Notes: generated from the sequence alone by a model not told the origin. A stretch of DNA of 64,000 bases from Pseudomonadota bacterium (GCA_018242445.1 JAFEBW010000048.1:1-64000); one strand, 5' to 3'; counted from the stretch's first letter, positions 9,209 to 20,523 are shown. Made by a program: numbers and translations.

Positions 9209-10089
9209 GCGCGCCCACCGACTCCGACGGCTGGAGCGAGTGGCCGGCCCCGGCCAAGCTCAACCTCGGCCTGCGCATCGTCGGCCGCCGCGCCGACGGC
9301 TACCACCTGCTGCAAACCGTCTTCCAGTTGCTCGACTGGGGCGACAGCGTGCGCCTGCGCGTGCGCGAGGATGGTGAAATCCACCGCGTGGCCGGCAACG
9401 AGGGCATCCCCGAACCGGACGATTTGATGGTTCGTGCCGCACGCTCGTTGCAGCAAACGAGTGGTTGCGCGCTCGGCTGCGACATCGCCATCGACAAGCG
9501 CGTCCCGCTGGGCGGCGGCTTCGGCGGCGGTTCGTCGGACGCGGCCACCGTGCTGGTGGCGCTGGATCGTCAGTGGGGCACACGTTTGGGCGAAGACCGG
9601 CTGGCAGTATTGGGACTGCAGTTGGGCGCCGACGTGCCGGTGTTCGTGCGCGGCCGCAATGCCTTCGCCGAGAGTGTCGGCGAGGTGCTCACCCCGGTCG
9701 AGCTGCCGCCACGCTGGTACCTGCTGGTCGATCCTGGCGTGCACGTGGCGACCGCAGCCCTGTTCAGTGACCCCGAATTGACCCGCGATGCCACGCCGAC
9801 GACAATACGCGCCGCGCTACCGGAGCCGTGGGACAACGCGTTCGAGCCGATCCTGCGCCGCCGCGAGCCGGCCATCGCCGCCGCGCTGGATGCGCTGTCG
9901 GTGTATGGCAAGGCCAGCGTGACCGGCAGCGGTGGCGGGTGTTTCGTCGCATTCGACAAGTGGGAGGATGCGGAAGCGGCGCGGTTGGCGCTGGCGGGAT
10001 ATCTGCCATCGGAGGGGATCCGAAAGGCTTGGGTGGCGGCTGGCGTATCGCGCTCCCCATTGTTGGAGCAAATCGAGCGTTTGCCCTGA
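9205..10089 (+). CDS. ispE: 4-diphosphocytidyl-2-C-methyl-D-erythritol kinase
   Basis: GHMP kinase of the MEP isoprenoid pathway, phosphorylating CDP-ME at the 2-hydroxyl. The N-terminal [12 protein letters not shown] carries the conserved active-site Lys, and the ATP loop is [15 protein letters not shown] (Phe replaces the usual Leu). The C-terminal GHMP motif is VTGSGGGCF. 294 aa, slightly longer than the E. coli enzyme. The GTG start overlaps the lolB stop. tRNA-Gln and prs follow in the usual gammaproteobacterial order, separated by a REP pair. Confidence 0.95.
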   Translation: MSAPTDSDGWSEWPAPAKLNLGLRIVGRRADGYHLLQTVFQLLDWGDSVRLRVREDGEIHRVAGNEGIPEPDDLMVRAARSLQQTSGCALGCDIAIDKRVPLGGGFGGGSSDAATVLVALDRQWGTRLGEDRLAVLGLQLGADVPVFVRGRNAFAESVGEVLTPVELPPRWYLLVDPGVHVATAALFSDPELTRDATPTTIRAALPEPWDNAFEPILRRREPAIAAALDALSVYGKASVTGSGGGCFVAFDKWEDAEAARLALAGYLPSEGIRKAWVAAGVSRSPLLEQIERLP

Positions 10090-10166
10090 CCGGGCGTGCG
10101 AAAATGCGCAGCCCGGAGGGTGGGCATGGATTTTCCTTCTCTTGGAGGGAAGGGTTGCAACTTCAC

Positions 10167-10294
10167 TTCCCCCTTTGGGGGAAGGTGGCGCGAAGCGCCG
10201 GATGAGGGAAGATCGTCGGGTGGCGAAGTTCATCGCCCGGATTCGAGACTTTCCCTCACCCGCCTTCGGCACCCTCTCCCGGAGGGAGAGGGGA
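10167..10294. repeat. Inverted pair of REP elements (BIME-like)
   Basis: Left unit TTCCCCCTTTGGGGGAAG plus GGCGCGAAGCGCC hairpin and GATGAGGG (10167-10208). The inverted right unit begins CCCTCACCCGCCTTCGGC and ends CTCTCCCGGAGGGAGAG (to ~10294). It fills most of the ispE to tRNA-Gln gap; nothing else is seen there. Confidence 0.85.
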
Positions 10295-10352
10295 GGGCAT
10301 GGCGTTTTCTTCGAAGTGCGGCAGGATGCCCGATCTTCGATGCATCAAACAC

Positions 10353-10427
10353 TGGGGCGTCGCCAAGCGGTAAGGCACCGGGTTTTGATCCCGGCATACG
10401 CAGGTTCGAATCCTGCCGCCCCAGCCA
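10353..10427 (+). tRNA. tRNA-Gln (anticodon UUG)
   Basis: 75-nt cloverleaf with encoded CCA. Acceptor TGGGGCG pairs with CGCCCCA; D-arm CGCCAAGCGGTAAGGC; anticodon stem CCGGG/CCCGG around loop TTTTGAT (anticodon TTG); T-arm GCAGGTTCGAATCCTGC. It lies between ispE and prs, a conserved location. Confidence 0.97.
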
Positions 10428-10530
10428 GATGCTGCAGGCCCGTGCCGGCATCGGCGCAGGCCGTGGCGACCGCTCCACCCGTTCCACCTGTTCGATCCGC
10501 ATCCTCGCCCACCACGGTTCCCGCCCCGCC

Positions 10531-11490
10531 ATGACGACCCACGAAAACCCGATGGTGTTCACCGGCAACGCCAACCGCCCGCTGGCGCAGGCGGTGTGCA
10601 AGGAACTCGGCATCCCGCTGGGCAAGGCGCTGGTCGGCAAGTTCTCCGATGGCGAGGTGCAGGTCGAGATCGAGGAGAGCGTGCGCCGGCAGGAAGTGTT
10701 CGTGATGCAGCCCACCTGCGCGCCCAGCGCCGAGAACCTGGTCGAGTTGCTGGTGCTGATCGACGCCTTCAAGCGCGCCTCGGCCGATTCGGTCACCGCG
10801 GTGGTGCCGTATTTCGGCTATGCGCGGCAGGATCGCCGCCCGCGCTCGGCGCGCGTGCCGATCACCGCCAAGGTGGCCGCCAAGATGTTCAGCGCCGCCG
10901 GCGCCGATCGCGTGCTCACCGTGGACTTGCATGCCGACCAGATCCAGGGCTTCTTCGACATGCCGGTCGATAACGTCTACGCCTCGCCCCTGCTGCTGGC
11001 CGACATCTGGCGCACCTACGGCACCGACAACCTCGTCGTGGTCAGCCCGGACGTGGGCGGCGTGGTGCGCGCCCGCGCGGTCGCCAAGCGGCTCGACGAT
11101 GCCGACCTTGCGATCATCGACAAGCGCCGTCCGCGCGCGAACGTGGCCACGGTGATGAACATCATCGGCGACGTGCGCGACCGCACCTGCGTGCTCGTCG
11201 ATGACATCGTGGATACCGCCGGCACCCTGTGCGCCGCCGCCGCTGCGCTCAAGGAGCAGGGCGCGCGCAAGGTCGTGGCCTACTGCACCCATCCGGTGCT
11301 GTCGGGCGCGGCGATCGACAACCTCTCGCGCTCGAAGATGGACGAACTGGTCGTCACCGACACCATCCCGCTGCGCGAGGCGGCCGGCAACTGCGCGAAG
11401 ATCCGCCAGCTCAGCGTCGCCGAATTGCTGGCCGAAACCATCCGCCGCATGGCCTACGGCGAGTCGGTGAGTTCGCTGTACGTGGATTGA
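10531..11490 (+). CDS. prs: Ribose-phosphate pyrophosphokinase
   Basis: PRPP synthetase transfers pyrophosphate from ATP to ribose-5-phosphate, feeding purine, pyrimidine, His, Trp and NAD synthesis. Visible motifs: [15 protein letters not shown] near the N-terminus, [13 protein letters not shown] (ATP flexible loop region), [12 protein letters not shown] and the PRPP loop [13 protein letters not shown]. 319 aa is typical. ATG at 10531 begins a short MTTHENP leader before the conserved [13 protein letters not shown] stem-loop follows at 11543. Confidence 0.96.
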   Translation: MTTHENPMVFTGNANRPLAQAVCKELGIPLGKALVGKFSDGEVQVEIEESVRRQEVFVMQPTCAPSAENLVELLVLIDAFKRASADSVTAVVPYFGYARQDRRPRSARVPITAKVAAKMFSAAGADRVLTVDLHADQIQGFFDMPVDNVYASPLLLADIWRTYGTDNLVVVSPDVGGVVRARAVAKRLDDADLAIIDKRRPRANVATVMNIIGDVRDRTCVLVDDIVDTAGTLCAAAAALKEQGARKVVAYCTHPVLSGAAIDNLSRSKMDELVVTDTIPLREAAGNCAKIRQLSVAELLAETIRRMAYGESVSSLYVD

Positions 11491-11542
11491 TACCGCACGT
11501 GGATCGGCCGCGCGGCATCGCGGTTTCCAGCAGGCGCAAACG

Positions 11543-11570
11543 ACAGGGCCGTCGCATGCGACGGCCCTGT
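11543..11570. terminator. Stem-loop between convergent prs and the WXXGXW gene
   Basis: Perfect 12-bp stem ACAGGGCCGTCG/CGACGGCCCTGT with a CATG loop. The T-tract is poor (GCGTT on the plus side), so it may act as a bidirectional or weak terminator or as an mRNA-stabilising hairpin. Confidence 0.6.
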
Positions 11571-11593
11571 GCGTTCACGTCTGCGGTGCTGCC

Positions 11594-13039
11594 TCAGCGG
11601 TGACCGCCATGCTCCTCTTTCTCATGCTGCGGCTTGGCGGCGGGCGGTGCCGGCGGGCGCTCGACCATCCGCGGCTGCGCCTGCGGCATGCGTGGTGCCT
11701 GCATCCCACCACCCTGATACCCGCCGCCCTGATAGCTGCGTTCGACCTGCGGTGCCTGCCGGATCGGGCGCTCGGGCTGGGTCACATTGCCGCGATCGTA
11801 GTTGCGGTCGTACTGCGGCGCCTGCCGGATGTTGCGCTCGGGCTGCACCACGTTGCCACGGTCGTAGTTGCGGTCGTACTGCGGCGCCTGCCGGATGGTG
11901 CGCTCGGGCTGAACCACGTTGCCGCGATCGTAGTTGCGGTCGTACTGCGGCGCCTGCCGGATGGTGCGCTCGGGTTGCACCACGTTGCCACGGTCGTAGT
12001 TGCGGTCGTACTGCGGCGACTGCCGTGTCGGTGCCGTTGGCCGCTGCTGCCGCGTGTTGGCGCCGCTATTGGCTGCGTTGTACGCCTGACTCGAGGGCGG
12101 AGCCAGGGCGCGGTTCTGGAAGGGCGTGTGGCGTCCCCCGGATTCGCTGTCCTTGGCCGCCATCGGGCTGGTGACGACGGGGCGGCTGCCCGGCGTGGTG
12201 CTCATGCCAGGACGCGACAGCACGTTGTTGCCCGGGCGGTAGCGCTCGGCAGCGGCATTCGCATTGGCCATCGGTGCAACCGGCTTGGCCGCCATCACCG
12301 AGCTGCCGGTGAACATGCCGGGGCGCGAGGTCGCGGCGATCGACGGCGTGCCCTTGTTCACCGAGGCGCGCAGGCTGGGCATGTTGCGCGCTGCAGAGAC
12401 CTGCTGCACTTGCGCTGCCACCGGCGCGGTGTGCCGCTGGTTCTGGTAGGCGAGCTGCGCCGCGGTGGCCTGCGCGGTGGTGCCGCCGGGGCCGTTGAAG
12501 CTGTAGCGGTTCACCGTGGTGTTGTTGTTCACCACCGACTGGTTGTAAACGTTGGTGATGTTGGTCACGTTGGTGATGTTGTTGACCGTGCGGTTGTAGT
12601 AGAAGTTGTTGCCCTGCCAGTAGCCGCCCTGGTAGCCGACGCCGCCGTAGCCGTAGCCGTAGTTGATGCCGCCGTAGTAGCCCACGCGCGGGCCCCAGTA
12701 GCCGTTGAAGAACACGTACACGCCGCTGCGCCAGCCCCAGTAGCCGGGCGTCCACAAGGCGCCGTAGTAGGGCGGTTGCACCCAGGTGCCGGGCACCCAG
12801 TAGTAGCCGTAATCCTCGTCCCACGCCCAGTAGCCGGGCGTCCAGATGTAACCCGGGCCCGGGATGACGGGTTGTTCGTAGACGGGCATCATCGGCGGGG
12901 CGAAATTGACCGAGATGCCGATGCTGATGTGCGCCTGCGCCGGTTGCGGGGCGGCGACGGCGAAGGCGAACGAGGCGCCGATCGCAAGCGCCAGCGTCGC
13001 GCGCAAGGCCAGACTGCGATTGTCGAACGTGGTTTTCAT
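11594..13039 (-). CDS. WXXGXW-repeat exported protein with C-terminal tandem repeats
   Basis: Secreted protein of 481 aa. The Sec signal peptide ends near AQA (residue ~36). Residues ~60-130 are rich in aromatic Tyr/Trp/Gly repeats of the type TPGYWAWDEDYGYYWVPGTW and LWTPGYWGWRSG, matching the YXWGXW/BcpO-type repeat family. An Asn-rich stretch (NNITNVTNITNVYNQ) follows, then a low-complexity Ala/Pro/Ser region. Four exact-length 22-residue repeats (consensus QAPQYDRNYDRGNVVQPER plus TIR) precede a His/Glu/Pro-rich tail. Function is unknown; a cell-surface or periplasmic structural role is only an inference. It is convergent with prs and divergent from the symporter gene. Confidence 0.8.
   Translation of the reverse strand: MKTTFDNRSLALRATLALAIGASFAFAVAAPQPAQAHISIGISVNFAPPMMPVYEQPVIPGPGYIWTPGYWAWDEDYGYYWVPGTWVQPPYYGALWTPGYWGWRSGVYVFFNGYWGPRVGYYGGINYGYGYGGVGYQGGYWQGNNFYYNRTVNNITNVTNITNVYNQSVVNNNTTVNRYSFNGPGGTTAQATAAQLAYQNQRHTAPVAAQVQQVSAARNMPSLRASVNKGTPSIAATSRPGMFTGSSVMAAKPVAPMANANAAAERYRPGNNVLSRPGMSTTPGSRPVVTSPMAAKDSESGGRHTPFQNRALAPPSSQAYNAANSGANTRQQRPTAPTRQSPQYDRNYDRGNVVQPERTIRQAPQYDRNYDRGNVVQPERTIRQAPQYDRNYDRGNVVQPERNIRQAPQYDRNYDRGNVTQPERPIRQAPQVERSYQGGGYQGGGMQAPRMPQAQPRMVERPPAPPAAKPQHEKEEHGGHR
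11759..12022 (-). repeat. 66-bp minisatellite, four copies, in frame
   Basis: Four direct repeats of 66 bp (11759-11824, 11825-11890, 11891-11956, 11957-12022), differing at only a few positions each. They code for a 22-aa unit with YDRNYDRG at its core, and a degenerate partial copy follows downstream in the protein. Because 66 is divisible by three, copy-number change would keep the frame. Confidence 0.92.
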
Positions 13040-13265
13040 GACGCGTGGCTCCGGTGGTGGATGGTTGCAGTAACGCATGCCGACCGAGGCGGTGCAATCG
13101 GTTGCGCGCCGGCATGTGCCCGCCCATTCAGCGTGTTGAATGGCGACCAAATCATGACGGTCGCGTACATGAAACGTACAGGGTTCGGCAATGCGCGCCG
13201 GCGGCTGGATCGAGGCTGCCGCATGGCGTTTGTTAAGCTGCCATCTCCCCACCGGATGACCCGCC

Positions 13266-14609
13266 ATGCATTCGACCGAATCGTCTCCTGCACGGCCAGC
13301 CAAGGGCATGGCGCTGCACGTCAAGGTGCTGCTCGGCTTCCTGCTGGGCACCTTCGCCGGGCTTGCCGCACACGCCACGCTGGCCGACGCGCAGTGGGTG
13401 CATGTGGCCATCGACTACGCCACCAAGCCGTTCGGGCAGATCTTCCTCAACCTGCTGTTCATGCTGGTGGTGCCGCTGATCTTCTCGGCGCTGGTGCTGG
13501 GCGTGGCCGAACTGGGCGACATCGCCGCCCTCGGGCGGCTGGGTTGGAAAACCCTGATCTACACGGCGGTGGTCACCGCCGCGGCGGTCGGCATCGGCCT
13601 GCTGTGCGTCAACGTGTTCCAGCCCGGCCTGCACATGGACGCGGCGATGGTGCAGAAAGTCCTGAGCGGCAACGTCCTCAAGGCCGGCGAGATCGTCAGC
13701 AAGGGCAACGACCTGCGGCTGATGGATCTGCTGGTCAACATCGTGCCGCATAACGTCGTCGGGGCGATGGCCGACGACAGCAAGAAGCTGGGCATCGTGT
13801 TTTTCGCGCTGATGATCGGCATCGGCCTGGTGATGAAGCCCACGCCCGGCACGACCGCGTTCAAGAACGCCATGCAGGGGCTGTTCGAGATCTGCATGCA
13901 CCTGATCGGCCTGTTCATCCGGCTCGCGCCGTATGCGGTCGCGGCCTTCATGTTCAACCTGACCTTCCAGCTCGGCTGGGACGTGATCCGCAGCCTCGTG
14001 TGGTTCGTGGCGACGGTGCTGGTGGCGCTGGCGATCCACGGCTTCGTGGTGATCCCGCTGTGGGTGCGCCTGATGGGCGGGATGTCGCCGCGCGCGTTCT
14101 TTGCCGGTACCCAGGAGGCGACCCTGACCGCCTTCGCCACCGCGTCGTCCACCGCCACCCTGCCGGTGACCCTGCGCGTGGCCGAGGACAACCTGAAGCT
14201 GCCGCGCAAGGTGTCGCGCTTCGTGCTGACCGTGGGCGCCTCGGCCAATCACCACGGCACGGCCTTGTTCGAGGGCATCACCGTGCTGTTCCTCGCCCAG
14301 GTCTATGGCGTCCACCTCGGCCTGCCGCAGCAGGCGATGGTGCTGGTGCTGTGCATCCTCGGCGGCATCGGCACCGCCGGCATCCCCTCGGGCTCGCTGC
14401 CGGTGATCGCGATGATCTGCGGCATCATCGGCATCAACCCCGACGGCATCGGCATCATCATCGGCGTCAACACCTTCCTCGACATGTGCCGCACCGCGCT
14501 CAACGTGACCGGCGACCTGGCCACGGCGGTGGTGGTGGCGCAGCGCAGCGGCGAGAAGGATCTGCCGGACGAGGCGGCGCTGGCGCACCTGGACGAAATC
14601 GTGCGCTGA
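13266..14609 (+). CDS. Dicarboxylate/amino acid:cation symporter (DAACS family)
   Basis: Inner-membrane secondary transporter of the glutamate/dicarboxylate symporter family, 447 aa with about eight membrane helices and two hairpins. HP1 carries SSTATLP (residues 294-300) and TM8 carries LDMCRTALNVTGD with Asp406, Arg409, Asn413 and Asp417 at substrate-site positions. The TM7 signature, normally NMDGT, reads NHHGT here (Asn328-Thr332), and the Asp equivalent to GltPh D390 is Asn402. A sodium-site change is therefore likely. Substrate cannot be assigned between C4-dicarboxylates and acidic amino acids. It is convergent with hslO. Confidence 0.88.
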   Translation: MHSTESSPARPAKGMALHVKVLLGFLLGTFAGLAAHATLADAQWVHVAIDYATKPFGQIFLNLLFMLVVPLIFSALVLGVAELGDIAALGRLGWKTLIYTAVVTAAAVGIGLLCVNVFQPGLHMDAAMVQKVLSGNVLKAGEIVSKGNDLRLMDLLVNIVPHNVVGAMADDSKKLGIVFFALMIGIGLVMKPTPGTTAFKNAMQGLFEICMHLIGLFIRLAPYAVAAFMFNLTFQLGWDVIRSLVWFVATVLVALAIHGFVVIPLWVRLMGGMSPRAFFAGTQEATLTAFATASSTATLPVTLRVAEDNLKLPRKVSRFVLTVGASANHHGTALFEGITVLFLAQVYGVHLGLPQQAMVLVLCILGGIGTAGIPSGSLPVIAMICGIIGINPDGIGIIIGVNTFLDMCRTALNVTGDLATAVVVAQRSGEKDLPDEAALAHLDEIVR

Positions 14610-14666
14610 ATGTCCGGGCGAGCCGCGCGAGCGCGTCCGTGCGCGATGCGGCGTGCCGCGCGACGA

Positions 14667-15584
14667 TCACTGCAAGGTGCTCGGCGCGCTGGCCTGCGGC
14701 GGGCCGTCGAACAGGGCCTCGATTTGCGCACGCGACAGCACATAGGCCGCGCCGCAAAACTCGCAGTCGATGCGCGCGTCCGCCGGCTCGCGGCCATCGG
14801 TGCAGGCCAGCGCCTCGTCCCGGCCGAGGCCGTGCAGCATGGCTTCCACGCGCCCGCGCGAACACGAGCAGCCAAACCGCAGCGGCCGCGCATCGCGCAC
14901 GCGCACGCCGTCCTCGTGGAACAGGCGGAACAGCAATTCGCGCGGTTCGGTGGCCAGCATCTCGGCGGCATTCAGCGTCTGGAAACAGGCCGCCGCGCGC
15001 GGCCAGCCGTCCTCGTCATCGCCATCCCCGGGCAGCTTCTGCAGCATCATGCCGACCGCGCGCGTCGCGTCGGCCGCCAGCAGCATGCGCGTGGGCAGTT
15101 GTTCGGACTGGGTGAAATAGCCTTCGAACGCTTCGGCGAGGGTGTCGGCATCCAGCCCGACCAAGCCCTGATAACGCAGGCCCTCGCGCCCGCCGGCGGG
15201 GTTCTCGATGGTGATGGCCAGCACCGCCTGCTTGCCGAAGGCCCGCGGGCCGAGCGGCTCGGGCAAGGGCTCGACATGGGAGGCCAGCCCGCGCAGCTTG
15301 CCCTCGTTGGTGCACTCGGCGAACAGCGAGCGCAGCGCGCCGGTGCCGCGCAACTGCACGCTCAGGCGGCCGTCGATCTTGGCGTGGCCGGTCATCAGTG
15401 CGGTTGCGGCGAGCGTCTGGCCGAGGCAGGAGGCGACCGGCGGCGGGTAAGGCTTGCGCGCCAGCACGCTGCGCCAGACATCGGTCAGGCGCACCAGCAC
15501 GCCGTGCACGCCCGAGGCATCGAGCACGAAGCGCAACAGCAGGTCATCGTCGCGCGGGTGTTGCGGGTCGGAGTGGGCGGGCAT
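14667..15584 (-). CDS. hslO: Redox-regulated chaperone Hsp33
   Basis: Hsp33 is a cytoplasmic holdase activated when oxidation releases zinc from its C-terminal cysteines. The four zinc ligands are present as GCSCSR and, ~35 residues later, CEFC. The N-terminal substrate-binding core spans the first ~230 residues. The start at 15584 (reading MPAHSDPQ) is preferred because it aligns with known N-termini; in-frame ATGs at 15611 and 15653 are alternatives and no start has a clear ribosome binding site. It is divergent from mtgA. Confidence 0.93.
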   Translation of the reverse strand: MPAHSDPQHPRDDDLLLRFVLDASGVHGVLVRLTDVWRSVLARKPYPPPVASCLGQTLAATALMTGHAKIDGRLSVQLRGTGALRSLFAECTNEGKLRGLASHVEPLPEPLGPRAFGKQAVLAITIENPAGGREGLRYQGLVGLDADTLAEAFEGYFTQSEQLPTRMLLAADATRAVGMMLQKLPGDGDDEDGWPRAAACFQTLNAAEMLATEPRELLFRLFHEDGVRVRDARPLRFGCSCSRGRVEAMLHGLGRDEALACTDGREPADARIDCEFCGAAYVLSRAQIEALFDGPPQASAPSTLQ

Positions 15585-15724
15585 GTTCGGGGCGCGGGCA
15601 GTTGCGTGCATCCCGGGCGAGGTTATGCTCGCGCCGGCGACATCGGAAGGCACACAATGGGTCGGATGCCAGAGCGGATCAAGCCCCGCGTTTCCCCATC
15701 CCGCGATTCCCCGCGCGTCGAGGC

Positions 15725-16459
15725 ATGCGCTTGAGCGCGCAGCCGCGTCCGCGCCGGCGCATCCGCTGGCTGCGCTGGATTTTCCTCTGGCTGCCGTTGT
15801 TGTTCGTGCTCGTCAGCGTCGCGCAGGTGCTGTGCCTGCGCTGGATCGACCCGCCGACCAGCGCGTTCATGCTCGAACGGCGTTTCGCCGCGTGGCGCGA
15901 CGGGCAGTCCGGCTTCGCCGTCCACTACCGCTGGCGACCGCTGAACGAGATCTCCAGCTGGCTGCCGGCGTCGGCGATCGCCTCGGAGGATCAGAAATTC
16001 TTCCGCCACCACGGTTTCGATTTCGACGCCATCGACAAGGCGCTCGACCACAACGAGGAGGGCGGCCGCGTGCGCGGCGGCAGCACCATCAGCCAGCAGG
16101 TGGCCAAGAACATGTTTCTGTGGAGCGGGCGCAACTATGTGCGCAAGGGATTGGAGGCCTGGTACACGGTGTTGATCGAACGCCTGTGGGGCAAGCGCCG
16201 GATTCTGGAGGTGTACGTGAACGTCGCCGAGTTCGGCGACGGCGTGTACGGCGCGGATGCGGCGGCGCACGGTCTGTTCGGCACCACCGCGGCGCGGTTG
16301 ACCGCCACGCAAAGTGCTCGCCTGGTCGCGGTGCTGCCCAACCCGCGGCGCTGGTCGGCGGCAAGACCCGGCCCGTATGTGCTGCGGCGCGCGGCGTGGA
16401 TCGAGCGCCAGGTGCGGCAACTGGGCGGGCCGGCCTTGCTCGATCCGGTTCGGCGCTGA
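15725..16459 (+). CDS. mtgA: Monofunctional peptidoglycan glycosyltransferase
   Basis: GT51 enzyme polymerising lipid II into glycan strands at the periplasmic face. A basic N-terminus and one transmembrane helix (~residues 17-38) are followed by the GT51 motifs: [14 protein letters not shown] with catalytic Glu88, and [16 protein letters not shown]. Later comes [20 protein letters not shown]. No transpeptidase domain is present, so it is monofunctional (244 aa). It stands alone between hslO (divergent) and the GtrB-like gene. Confidence 0.95.
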   Translation: MRLSAQPRPRRRIRWLRWIFLWLPLLFVLVSVAQVLCLRWIDPPTSAFMLERRFAAWRDGQSGFAVHYRWRPLNEISSWLPASAIASEDQKFFRHHGFDFDAIDKALDHNEEGGRVRGGSTISQQVAKNMFLWSGRNYVRKGLEAWYTVLIERLWGKRRILEVYVNVAEFGDGVYGADAAAHGLFGTTAARLTATQSARLVAVLPNPRRWSAARPGPYVLRRAAWIERQVRQLGGPALLDPVRR

Positions 16460-16536
16460 TGCAAGGCCCGCGGGCGGCCAAGGCGTGTTCGTGCGCAGAG
16501 GATGCCTGAATCCGCGTGTCCGGCTACCATCGCAAC

Positions 16537-17496
16537 ATGGGATCGCCCGAGCCACTCACCATCCTCATCGCCGCGTACAACGAGGAGGCGTCGCTGCCTT
16601 TGCTGCATCCACGCCTGAGCGCGGTGCTCGACGGCCTCGACCTGCCTGCGCGGATGCTCTACGTGGACGATGGCAGCCGCGACACGACATGGCAGGTGCT
16701 GTGCGGCCTCGCGCAGACCGACCCGCGGGTGGCGCTGTTGCGGTTGTCGCGCAATTTCGGCAAGGAGGCCGCGTTGACGGCCGGGCTGGATCGCGTGACC
16801 ACGGGCGCGGCGATGATCCTGGATGCCGACGGGCAGGATCCGCCCGAGCTGATCCCCGCGTTCGTCGCGCATTGGCGCGAGGGCTACGACGACGTCCACG
16901 GCACCCGGCTCGAACGCGAGGGCGAGGGTTGGCTCAAGCGCGCCAGCGCGCATGCCTTCTATCGGGTGATCGGCCACCTGTCGCGCACGCCCATCCCGCG
17001 CGACACCGGCGACTTCCGCCTGCTCTCGCGGCGCGCGCTCGACGGCCTGGCGCAGTTGCGCGAGCGCGGGCGCTTCATGAAAGGGCTGTTCGCATGGGTG
17101 GGTTACCGGCAACTGACGGTGCCCTACCACCGGCAGCCGCGCGTGGCCGGGCGCAGCAAGTTCGGTTTCTGGAAACTGTGGAACTTCGCGCTGGACGGCA
17201 TCACCAGTTTCTCGACCGCGCCGCTGCGGGTGGCCACCTATCTGGGCCTTGCGACCGCACTGGCGGCGTTCGTGTTCGGCGTGTTCATTCTCGCCAGAAC
17301 CGTGCTGTGGGGCGACCCCGTCCGTGGTTATCCCAGCCTTGCGGTACTCATCGTTTTTTTGGGCGGCGTGCAGTTGATCGCACTCGGCGTGATCGGCGAG
17401 TACCTAGGGCGCTTGTATCTGGAAGTCAAGGAACGGCCGCTATATCTTGTGGACGATTGGCGGCCGCCATCGGCCGATGCCCGATCGCAGGGCTGA
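16537..17496 (+). CDS. GtrB/DPM1-like family 2 glycosyltransferase
   Basis: Membrane-anchored GT-A glycosyltransferase of 319 aa, of the polyprenyl-phosphate glycosyltransferase type (GtrB, ArnC or dolichol-phosphate mannose synthase-like). Visible: ILIAAYNEE at the nucleotide-sugar fold start, VDDGSRD, metal site DADGQDPPE (residues 96-104), DTGDFRLLSRRAL, and two C-terminal transmembrane helices (~residues 230-295). It would charge undecaprenyl phosphate with a sugar. A GtrA-like flippase candidate and a GT39 lie 7-9 kb downstream. A GTG at 16516 is an alternative start. Confidence 0.85.
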   Translation: MGSPEPLTILIAAYNEEASLPLLHPRLSAVLDGLDLPARMLYVDDGSRDTTWQVLCGLAQTDPRVALLRLSRNFGKEAALTAGLDRVTTGAAMILDADGQDPPELIPAFVAHWREGYDDVHGTRLEREGEGWLKRASAHAFYRVIGHLSRTPIPRDTGDFRLLSRRALDGLAQLRERGRFMKGLFAWVGYRQLTVPYHRQPRVAGRSKFGFWKLWNFALDGITSFSTAPLRVATYLGLATALAAFVFGVFILARTVLWGDPVRGYPSLAVLIVFLGGVQLIALGVIGEYLGRLYLEVKERPLYLVDDWRPPSADARSQG

Positions 17497-17582
17497 GTCA
17501 GCCGCGCTGTCCGATCGCCCCGGCCGCGCTATCATCGGCGCATCGCCGCGATGAGGACGCGAGGCGTCGCAAGGAGGTCGTC

Positions 17583-18011
17583 ATGGAACTGGTTCGTCAT
17601 CTGTTGGCCCACAAGCCCGTCGGCGTGGTCGCGATCGAGCCGGCCGCGACCGTGCTCGAGGCCATCGGCCTGATGGCCAGGCACGAGACCGGCTCGGTGC
17701 TGGTGATGCAGGGCAAGGCCTTGCTGGGCATCCTGTCCGAGCGCGATTACACGCGCAAGGTGGCCCTGAAAGGGCGCGCCTCGGCGACCACGCCGGTATC
17801 GGATGTGATGAGTTCGCCGGTGGTCACCGTCGGCCCCGACGAGACCGTCCAGCACTGCATGCAGGTGATGACCGAGCGGCGGTTCCGGCATCTGGCCGTG
17901 GTCGAGAACGGGGAGGTGACCGGCATCGTGTCGATTGGCGATCTGGTCAAGGCCATGCTGGAACTCCAGCAACAGGAAATCGCCCACCTGCAGCAATACA
18001 TCGCCGGTTGA
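17583..18011 (+). CDS. CBS-domain protein
   Basis: 142-aa protein made of two tandem CBS domains (~residues 8-60 and 73-130; e.g. GILSERDYTRKV and GIVSIGDLVKAML), a module that binds adenine nucleotides as an energy sensor. No effector domain is fused, so its partner is unknown. It has a textbook ribosome binding site, AAGGAGGT at 17571-17578, one of the strongest in the window, suggesting high expression. An unknown gene follows on the same strand. Confidence 0.9.
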   Translation: MELVRHLLAHKPVGVVAIEPAATVLEAIGLMARHETGSVLVMQGKALLGILSERDYTRKVALKGRASATTPVSDVMSSPVVTVGPDETVQHCMQVMTERRFRHLAVVENGEVTGIVSIGDLVKAMLELQQQEIAHLQQYIAG

Positions 18012-18123
18012 TCGCAGCGGACGGCGGGAGCGTGGCCATCGCGCCGACGGGCGGCGGATGCGGCGCGGCTCGGGCGGGTTAGACTGCCCGGGCCCGGGTC
18101 GTGTGGCGGATGGGAACATAGCC

Positions 18124-18477
18124 GTGAAGCTGATCGAACTGCTGCCGAATTTCATCTCCGAATTGCAGATCGTCTGCGAGCAGTTGGGCCGGCACGATCT
18201 GACCCGCCAATTTTCGACCGTCGAGTTGACCGCCAACACCTACGATGCCGATACCAGGGTCGCCCAGTTGCGGCTGCGTCCGGGGCGCGCGATCGTCAAG
18301 CCCGCCGATGCTCCGGCCGCGAAAGAGCCGCCGCCCGCCAACGAGGACGTGCTGCTGCGGCACCGCTATGGCGTGCGCGTGCACACCGACAACCACGGGC
18401 GCATGCAGCGCATGACCATCGCCGAAGGCACCGAGATCGCCGAGGTGCTGGGGCGGTATTCGGCACTGCGGCTGTAG
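18124..18477 (+). CDS. Conserved-looking hypothetical protein
   Basis: I do not recognise this 117-aa protein. It is soluble, with no signal peptide, and reads as two small alpha/beta parts joined by a Pro/Ala/Glu-rich linker (~residues 64-75). Start GTG at 18124 (reading VKLIELLPNFISELQ, M in the protein) is chosen from coding character; GTG at 18103 is possible. It lies between the CBS gene and the ABC-F gene, with a heptamer tract starting 8 nt after its stop. Confidence 0.6.
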   Translation: MKLIELLPNFISELQIVCEQLGRHDLTRQFSTVELTANTYDADTRVAQLRLRPGRAIVKPADAPAAKEPPPANEDVLLRHRYGVRVHTDNHGRMQRMTIAEGTEIAEVLGRYSALRL

Positions 18478-18484
18478 GGTTGAT

Positions 18485-18512
18485 CGGGGAACGGGGAGCG
18501 GGGAGCGGAAAA
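18485..18512. repeat. Tandem heptamer tract after the hypothetical gene
   Basis: Four 7-nt units: CGGGGAA, CGGGGAG, CGGGGAG, CGGAAAA. G-rich on the plus strand and directly after a stop codon, like the left tracts at yebC/ruvC, kup/ruvB and groES/groEL. No complementary C-rich tract is seen before the ABC-F start. Confidence 0.75.
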
Positions 18513-18567
18513 GCATGAGCGCGGACCGCGCCCGTTCTTGCTTGTGGACGGGTAAAATGCGCGCCCC

Positions 18568-20523
<1,956 letters not shown>

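Noticed and set aside
11759..12022. Possible CRISPR-like array
   Set aside because: The repeats are contiguous 66-bp coding units without spacers and show in-frame protein conservation.
11600..13753. A 717-codon plus-strand open frame opposite the WXXGXW gene
   Set aside because: Its Val/Ala/Arg-rich sequence lacks domains, whereas the minus strand has a signal peptide, WXXGXW repeats and an in-frame 66-bp repeat.
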